From: VGBK01 sp964548475
Lineage (GTDB): Bacteria > Actinomycetota > Acidimicrobiia > Spongiisociales > UBA11373
Direction: 5' to 3'
Length of the DNA: 10,791 nt
NCBI GenBank assembly: GCA_964548475.1
Contig: CAZJRF010000066.1
Coordinates: 1-10,791, forward strand
Below are positions 6,173 to 10,791 of this stretch, one piece after another. The position numbers and the translations under genes are program-made. The notes beneath the pieces were generated by a model. That model saw nothing but the letters and a program-made list of their open reading frames with translations. It did not search any database and had not been told where the DNA came from. How positions within the stretch are numbered: position 1 is the stretch's first letter; the number at the start of each line of letters is the position of its first letter.

Positions 6173-7405
6173 ATGAGCGGCCGAGGGAGGAGGGCCTTCC
6201 CGGGCGCCGCCGTGGCGGCGGCCGTCATCTTGCTCGCGGCGTGCGGCGGAGAGGCCGTTTCCACGAGCACGACGACTTCGACGAGTATCGCCGTCACCAC
6301 GACTACCACCATGGGCCGCGTCGAGCTGCAGCCCAACGACCCTCCCTTCGTGCAGCAGGGCGACAGCGGCGCCTACGTGGAGGCCCTGCAGTTCTACCTG
6401 ATCTGCACGGGCCACGATCGAACCGACGAGGAGGGCCCGACCATCACGGTGGACGGCAGCTTCGGGCCGATCACCCGGGACGCGGTGGCCTACTACCAGG
6501 CCGAGTTGCGCCGGGTCCCTTCGGGGAATCCGGACGAGGAGACGTTCGCTCAGCTGGCGCGCGACTGCGGCGAGGAACGCGCGGTGACGTTCCCCGGCCA
6601 CCAGGGGGTGGTGGCGGTGGCGGGCAACGTGGGCCCCACCGACGAAGAGATCCTCAACCTGGAGGGAGTGCAGGGCAGGGTGATCACCATCGTCGTGTCC
6701 TCCGGCGACATCCAGGCCGTGCTGGAGACGGCCGAGGGTGCCCGGGTGCAGCAGCTGTCGCTGGGCGGGGGATGGTCGGGGAAGCTCGCCACCGACACGG
6801 GATATCGCCTGCGAGTGACCGGAGCGCAGACCGCTTCCTACTCCCTGAACATCCAGGTGGCCCGGCCGAGGTTCATCAACATCGATTTCGGGCGCATGCG
6901 CCTGGCCGCCGACGGCTTCGGGATCGTCTCCCTCGGTGACGACGCCGAGCGGGTGATCGAGCGGCTGCAGGTGATCCTGGGCGATCCCGCCGAAGATTCC
7001 GGATGGGCCACCGGGGACGCGGGCGGCCGTACCTGCCTGGGCAGCAACCGGCACCTGACGTGGATCGTCCAGCCCGCCGACGAGGGGGACCAGCACCCGG
7101 CCATTCTCTACGCGCACTTCAGCGAGGAGGACGCCGCGGGCAGATCCTTCTCCGAGTACGCGTACGTCTCCCTCGACCCGCAGGCGGTGGATGCGGGCGC
7201 CATGGATCTGTCCACGGCGGGTGGAGTGACTATCGGGCGCACCATCGCCGAGTTCGTCGCCGCCTACGGGCAGCCCAACTTCGTCGATGGCAGCTCCGGG
7301 ATGGCCAGCGCCGGCGGCATGATGATCGGTCTGGCTCCCGCCGGCGGAGAAGAGCTGGTCTGGTTCGTCGGTGCAGGTCGGGACGGCTGCGAAGGCTACG
7401 AGTAG
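6173..7405 (+). CDS. Secreted lipoprotein with PG_binding_1 domain and duplicated C-terminal motif
   Basis: A 410-residue predicted cell-surface lipoprotein. The N-terminus has basic residues (RGRR), a hydrophobic core and the lipobox LAAC with Cys24 as the lipidation site. A Ser/Thr-rich tether follows (30-46). Residues 60-132 are a peptidoglycan-binding domain of the PG_binding_1 type: GDSGAYVEALQFYL (63-76) and VDGSFGPITRDAVAYYQ (93-109), with Cys78 and Cys132 as a possible disulfide. Residues 150-232 are beta-rich and end in GYRLRV...YSLNIQV, resembling a PPC-like beta-sandwich. The C-terminal part contains two related segments, at about 242-272 and 344-368, and Cys288 and Cys406 that could pair. 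I chose the ATG at 6173 because the lipoprotein signal follows directly; the open frame continues upstream to 5987, but that part would be non-signal sequence overlapping the divergent hydrolase. The role is unknown; a wall-bound structural or sensing protein is plausible. No catalytic motif is seen. Confidence 0.85.
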   Translation: MSGRGRRAFPGAAVAAAVILLAACGGEAVSTSTTTSTSIAVTTTTTMGRVELQPNDPPFVQQGDSGAYVEALQFYLICTGHDRTDEEGPTITVDGSFGPITRDAVAYYQAELRRVPSGNPDEETFAQLARDCGEERAVTFPGHQGVVAVAGNVGPTDEEILNLEGVQGRVITIVVSSGDIQAVLETAEGARVQQLSLGGGWSGKLATDTGYRLRVTGAQTASYSLNIQVARPRFINIDFGRMRLAADGFGIVSLGDDAERVIERLQVILGDPAEDSGWATGDAGGRTCLGSNRHLTWIVQPADEGDQHPAILYAHFSEEDAAGRSFSEYAYVSLDPQAVDAGAMDLSTAGGVTIGRTIAEFVAAYGQPNFVDGSSGMASAGGMMIGLAPAGGEELVWFVGAGRDGCEGYE

Positions 7406-7439
7406 ACGCGATCGTCCTGCCGGGGCATCCGCCATTCCC

Positions 7440-7466
7440 TTGAGCGCTCTCATCTGGCATTATTCA
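7440..7466 (+). promoter_or_regulatory. Possible promoter upstream of the membrane hydrolase operon
   Basis: TTGAGC (7440-7445) resembles a -35 element. It is followed after 15 nt by TATTCA (7461-7466), a weak -10 match within a conspicuous AT-rich patch (CATTATTCA) in otherwise very GC-rich DNA. The spacing is shorter than the ideal 17 nt. The TTGAGC overlaps an 8-bp palindrome GAGCGCTC (7442-7449). The 116 bp between the lipoprotein stop and the next ATG hold no other recognisable element. Confidence 0.25.
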
Positions 7467-7521
7467 CCTGGAGGCGCTGCTCCGCGTCGCTCATCGGGGT
7501 AGGGCCGGGAGGGCAACGACC

Positions 7522-9129
7522 ATGGCCGACAGAGTCGAGAGCATCCGGCTGAGGGACCGCCGCCTGCTGCTGACCTTGGCAGTGGGCCTGCCTCTCGTCG
7601 AGGTCCTGGTGCTCGGCGGGCTCAACCTTCCCTCCGGCTTCAGCCTCGCGGCTCAGGTGACGGCCCCGGGGCCCTTCGGGGTCTTCCACGATTTGCGCTG
7701 GCTCTTTGTGTTCCACGATTCGGTGGCCGGCTTCGTAGTGGGACTGCTCGGCATGATCGTCCTGCGGTCGCTGTTGCTGGCGCTCCTGGCCCGCAGCGCC
7801 TGGCCGGGCCAGCCTCCTGGCTTCCGGCGGCTGGTGGGCTACGGGCTGGTGAGCACCGTGGTTGCCACCGTGTTCCTCTCCCCCTGGGTGACCCTGCTCT
7901 TCGGTGCGGGCGTGATTCCCCTGTCCTGGATCTACTTCGGGGCGGTGCCCCCCGCCCTGGCCACCATCCTGTTGTTGCACCACGTCGGCATCGACGGCGG
8001 CTGGTGGCGCCGCCTGCCCCCGGCGCGCTCCGCCGGCTGGATGGGGCTCTCCTTCCTCGCCCTCAGCCTCAGCGCCCTGGCCGTGGCCGGTCGCTCTCTG
8101 CCGGTGGTGCTGGTGGTGGTGACGGCGGCCGGCCTCTTCAACGCGTGGGCGTGGCAGCACTGCGTGGGAGTCATCGTCTCCGGCTTGCCCGGCCGCTCCC
8201 GGCGCCTCGTGCCGGTGGGGGCGATGGCGGCGGCGGCGGTGTTCGTGGTGACCCTGGTGGGTTCCCAGATCGGCTTCGCGGCGCGGGCCGACCAGGACCC
8301 CGGTGCCTGGGTGGCAGGCGACCCCCGGCCCGGGGTGCGAACGGTCCTGGTGGTGGGCGGGTTCGCCAGCGGGTGTTGCGATGAGGGAGCAGCGCTGCAG
8401 GTGGCGTCCTCCTCCCTGTACGCCGAGCAGTTCTCCTACTGGGGCCTTACTGCCGAGGGTGATCCGCTGCCGCACACCGGGTTGGTGACCGATATTGATC
8501 TATCCCGGGCGGCCCAATTGCTGGCCGCCCAGGTGGAGACTCTGGCCGCCCGGAGCGGAGGCCCGGTGGCCCTGGTCGCAGAGAGCGAGGGCACCATGGT
8601 GGTGGCCGTCTTCCTGGATCGGTACCCGCAAGCTCCCGTGGACCGCCTCATGATGCTGAGCCCCATCATGGAGCCGGGCCGGGTGACCTACCCCGATCCC
8701 GGTGAGGAAGGGCGGGGGGTGGTGGCCGGTTACCAGTTGCGCGTCATCTCAACGCTTATCGACTCCATGGCTCCCTTCACCATCTCTGCCGACGGGGCGC
8801 TCGCCGAGTCGATACGGCGGGAGGCGGGTGATCTCCAGGAGGCCCTGTTGGGCGACTACCCCGGGATCGAGGAGGTGGCGGTGTTGCCGCTGGCCGACGC
8901 GGTGTCCGCCCCCGGTGATGGGGAGTTCCCCATCGAGGTGATCGTCGTTCCCGGGTTCCACGGCGGCCTCCGGGGGCGTGCCGATGTGCAGGAGATGATC
9001 CGCTCCTGGGTACTCGGCGGGGACCTGGAGGGCTCCGAGCTCTGGCTGACCGTCAACCGGGTGATTGCGGGCACCGCCTCGGCCTGGCAGGTGCCGGGCC
9101 TCGATGCCCTGGCCGGGCCGTCGAGCTGA
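7522..9129 (+). CDS. Seven-helix membrane protein with C-terminal extracytoplasmic alpha/beta hydrolase-like domain
   Basis: A 535-residue protein in two halves. Residues 1-255 hold about seven hydrophobic helices (near 14-33, 65-90, 104-127, 133-153, 172-190, 193-214, 231-252). Arginines cluster before helix 1 and in the 2-3, 4-5 and 6-7 loops (Arg102/103, Arg163/164, Arg225-228), so by the positive-inside rule the N-terminus is cytoplasmic and everything after helix 7 is outside. Residues 270-500 look like an alpha/beta hydrolase: strand VRTVLVVGGF (272-281), nucleophile elbow AESEG with Ser355 (353-357, Ala in place of the first Gly), and a possible catalytic His480 in PGFHGG. Cys285-Cys286 are adjacent in the oxyanion-side loop. 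The acid residue is not certain. GGGAGG at 7507-7512, 9 nt before the ATG, supports this start. The stop lies 5 nt before the ABC ATPase gene, suggesting one operon and perhaps a surface hydrolase acting on the transported compound. Function and substrate are unknown. Confidence 0.8.
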   Translation: MADRVESIRLRDRRLLLTLAVGLPLVEVLVLGGLNLPSGFSLAAQVTAPGPFGVFHDLRWLFVFHDSVAGFVVGLLGMIVLRSLLLALLARSAWPGQPPGFRRLVGYGLVSTVVATVFLSPWVTLLFGAGVIPLSWIYFGAVPPALATILLLHHVGIDGGWWRRLPPARSAGWMGLSFLALSLSALAVAGRSLPVVLVVVTAAGLFNAWAWQHCVGVIVSGLPGRSRRLVPVGAMAAAAVFVVTLVGSQIGFAARADQDPGAWVAGDPRPGVRTVLVVGGFASGCCDEGAALQVASSSLYAEQFSYWGLTAEGDPLPHTGLVTDIDLSRAAQLLAAQVETLAARSGGPVALVAESEGTMVVAVFLDRYPQAPVDRLMMLSPIMEPGRVTYPDPGEEGRGVVAGYQLRVISTLIDSMAPFTISADGALAESIRREAGDLQEALLGDYPGIEEVAVLPLADAVSAPGDGEFPIEVIVVPGFHGGLRGRADVQEMIRSWVLGGDLEGSELWLTVNRVIAGTASAWQVPGLDALAGPSS

Positions 9130-9134
9130 GCGAG

Positions 9135-10025
9135 ATGCTGCAGCTGGAGGGCCTGGGCAAGCGCTTCGGTGATGTGGTCGCCCTGGATGGCTGCTCGTTC
9201 CATGTGGGTCGCGGCGAGATGGTGGGCTTCCTCGGCCCCAACGGGGCTGGCAAGACCACGGCGATGCGTTCAGTCTTCGGGCTGGTCGCCCTCGACCGCG
9301 GGTCGGTAGCCTGGCAGGGGGCCCCCATCGACCGGGCCGTCTGCCTGCGGTTCGGGTACATGCCGGAGGAGCGGGGTCTGTACCCGCGCATGCGCGTCCT
9401 CGATCAGGTGGCCTACTTCGGCCGGCTGCACGGCATGGACCGGCCGGAGGCGTTCACCGCCGCCCATCGGCTGCTGGCGGGTCTCGGGCTCGAGGAGCGA
9501 TTGCAGGATCGGGTGCAGGATCTGTCGCACGGCAACCAGCAGCGAGTGCAGCTGGCGGTGGCGTTGGTGCATGAGCCCGATCTACTGGTGCTCGATGAGC
9601 CGTTCTCGGGCCTCGATCCGGTGGCGGCGGCCGGGCTGGCCGGGGTCCTGGCCGAACGTGCCCGGGCAGGTGCCGCGGTGCTGTTCTCCAGCCACCAGCT
9701 GGACGTCGTAGAGCATCTCTGCGAGGACGTGGTGATCGTGGACCGGGGCCGGGTGGTCCTGGCCGGACGGGTCGAGGACCTGCGGGCCGCCTCGCGGCGC
9801 CGTCACCTGGAGGCGGTGGTACGGGGGGGCGGCACGGGCTGGGCTAAGGCCGTGCCGGACGCGACGATGGTGAGCCATAAGGGGGATCGGGTGCGGCTGC
9901 GTCTCGATGGGCCCTTCGATCTGGCCGACCTGGTCTCCCGGGCCGGGAAGGCCGGGGAGATCGAGGAGTTCTCCCTCACCCCTCCCGACCTGTCCGAGGT
10001 CTTCATGGAGGCGGTGGGGCGATGA
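9135..10025 (+). CDS. ABC transporter ATP-binding protein, NatA type
   Basis: The 296-residue nucleotide-binding subunit of an ABC-2 type exporter. Walker A is GPNGAGKTT (34-42), the Q-loop region is GYMPEERGLYP (74-84, Glu78 where many ABC proteins have Gln), the signature is LSHGN (130-134), Walker B is LLVLDE (150-155), and the H-loop is SSHQ with His187. GYxPEERGLYP and an LSxGNQQ signature are typical of the NatA/YhaQ branch, which works with NatB/YhaP permeases; NatA-NatB of Bacillus exports Na+. About 75 residues after the core fold, ending in LSEVFMEAVG, form the usual C-terminal extension. The ATG at 9135 is 5 nt after the preceding stop without a strong Shine-Dalgarno sequence, so translation is likely coupled. 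The stop overlaps the permease start as ATGA. Substrate cannot be assigned; sodium export should not be assumed. Confidence 0.92.
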   Translation: MLQLEGLGKRFGDVVALDGCSFHVGRGEMVGFLGPNGAGKTTAMRSVFGLVALDRGSVAWQGAPIDRAVCLRFGYMPEERGLYPRMRVLDQVAYFGRLHGMDRPEAFTAAHRLLAGLGLEERLQDRVQDLSHGNQQRVQLAVALVHEPDLLVLDEPFSGLDPVAAAGLAGVLAERARAGAAVLFSSHQLDVVEHLCEDVVIVDRGRVVLAGRVEDLRAASRRRHLEAVVRGGGTGWAKAVPDATMVSHKGDRVRLRLDGPFDLADLVSRAGKAGEIEEFSLTPPDLSEVFMEAVGR

Positions 10026-10791
10026 GCACCTGGCGCACCATCCGGTTGGTCATGGGGCGGGACCTGAGAGCGCGGCGCAAGGCGGCTGCGACCGTCACGG
10101 CGATCACCCTGATCCTGGCCGTCGGGGGCATCGTGGTTGCCGCCCTGGCCACGGAGGGGCGGGGTGCCGCCTTGAGCGGGGAGGAGGCGGACCGGGTCCT
10201 GGCCTCCCTGGGCGTGATCATCCTCTTCATGGCCCTGGTAACCACCGGGGGGGTGATCGCCGAGGGGGTGGTGGAGGAGAAGCGGAGCCGGGTGGTCGAG
10301 GTGGTGATGAGCGCCGTGCCGCCCCGCCACCTGCTGGTCGGCAAGGCGGCCGCCATCGGGCTCATTGGCCTGGCCGAGGTCTTGCTCATGGTGGGGGCGG
10401 TTATCGCCGCCGGGCTGGCCCTGGATGCCTTCCCACTCCCGCGAGCCACCGCCGGGACCCTGGCGGCGGTGGTGGGGTGGTTCCTGCTCGGCTATGCCTT
10501 CTACGCCGCGATGTACGGAGCGGCGGGAGCCCTGGTCGCTCCTCATGAGAACTCGGGCAGTTCCACCTTCCCGGTCACCCTGATTCTGATCATCGGCTAT
10601 GTCGTCGGGCTGTCGGTGCGGCCCTCCGGCAGTTTGTTCGTCCTGGTGCTCTCGCTGCTCCCGCCCACCGCTCCGCTCACCATGCCGCTGCGGATCGCCT
10701 ACGGGGATGCGGTCGCTTGGGAGATCGCCCTGTCGGGGCTGCTGATGGTGGCCGCTACCTACGGTGTGATCCGCCTGGCCGCCCGCCTTTA
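10022..10791 (+). CDS. ABC-2 type permease, NatB-like, partial at right edge
   Basis: The membrane partner of the upstream ATPase; 256 residues are visible before the window ends in-frame. Helix 1 is about 22-43, helix 2 about 61-80, and further helices lie near 108-133, 142-170, 182-205 and 230-250. The cytoplasmic segment between helices 2 and 3, EEKRSRVVEVVMSAVPPR (85-102) followed by HLLVGK, is the hallmark of NatB/YhaP and related ABC-2 permeases, and PPTAPLTMPLR near the end is also typical. Known NatB/YhaP proteins are about 390-420 residues and have a large extracytoplasmic region between helices 1 and 2; here only about 17 residues (44-60) separate them. The visible part ends IRLAARLY, where such proteins have few residues left, so the whole is probably near 280 residues. 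The start ATG overlaps the ATPase stop (ATGA). Confidence 0.87.
   Translation, partial: MSTWRTIRLVMGRDLRARRKAAATVTAITLILAVGGIVVAALATEGRGAALSGEEADRVLASLGVIILFMALVTTGGVIAEGVVEEKRSRVVEVVMSAVPPRHLLVGKAAAIGLIGLAEVLLMVGAVIAAGLALDAFPLPRATAGTLAAVVGWFLLGYAFYAAMYGAAGALVAPHENSGSSTFPVTLILIIGYVVGLSVRPSGSLFVLVLSLLPPTAPLTMPLRIAYGDAVAWEIALSGLLMVAATYGVIRLAARL

Noticed and set aside
7442..7449. Palindrome GAGCGCTC upstream of the membrane hydrolase gene
   Set aside because: An isolated 8-bp palindrome is expected by chance and there is no second copy or regulator gene nearby.
6095..7453. Minus-strand 452-codon open frame opposite the lipoprotein gene
   Set aside because: No motif, and a composition typical of antisense shadows; the plus strand encodes a clear lipobox and PG_binding_1 domain.
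7450..8475. Minus-strand 341-codon open frame opposite the membrane hydrolase gene
   Set aside because: Very His/Gln/Gly-rich shadow; the plus strand shows helices with coherent positive-inside topology.
9354..9386. Apparent loss of the Q-loop glutamine (Glu78) and non-canonical LSHGN signature in the ABC ATPase
   Set aside because: PEERGLYP and LSxGN are normal for the NatA branch, so this is family-typical and not degeneration.

Overview
The window looks like a chromosomal segment of a very high-GC actinobacterium, probably a metagenome-assembled contig because it carries a run of 10 N. A lipoprotein with a short Thr/Ser tether after the lipobox, a peptidoglycan-binding fold and paired repeat motifs is a style I associate with Acidimicrobiia. 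TANNNT boxes placed directly before start codons (leaderless transcripts) also fit Actinobacteria. The taxonomic placement is inference. I see no mobile element, CRISPR array, tRNA or rRNA.

Left block (1-5312): a partial Rossmann-fold gene leaves the left edge on the minus strand. Divergent from it is a tightly coupled plus-strand operon: iorA (901-2514), iorB (2511-3098) and a one-chain ADP-forming acyl-CoA synthetase (3095-5312), each pair joined by a GTGA overlap. From known family chemistry, IorAB oxidises a 2-oxoacid (classically an arylpyruvate from aromatic amino acids) to the acyl-CoA with reduction of ferredoxin, and the synthetase converts acyl-CoA, ADP and phosphate to acid, CoA and ATP. 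Together they make a substrate-level phosphorylation module best known from peptide-fermenting archaea. Two features are unusual: IorA stops before the usual C-terminal ferredoxin domain, and the synthetase has its ATP-grasp (beta) half in front of its CoA-binding (alpha) half. The N run lies near the synthetase C-terminus and is a placeholder, since the reading frame resumes cleanly after it in another register.

Middle block (5324-7405): a BEM46-like alpha/beta hydrolase on the minus strand converges on the synthetase gene. Divergent from it is a 410-residue lipoprotein with a PG_binding_1 domain, a beta-rich middle and a duplicated C-terminal motif. Both of these genes and iorA have a TANNNT hexamer 7-9 nt before the start codon and no convincing Shine-Dalgarno sequence.

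Right block (7522-10791): three close or overlapping plus-strand genes encode a seven-helix membrane protein with a predicted extracytoplasmic serine-hydrolase domain, a NatA-type ABC ATPase, and a NatB-like ABC-2 permease cut by the right edge. The permease appears to lack the large extracytoplasmic loop that usually separates its first two helices. The block may be an export system with a dedicated surface hydrolase; its substrate cannot be read from the sequence.
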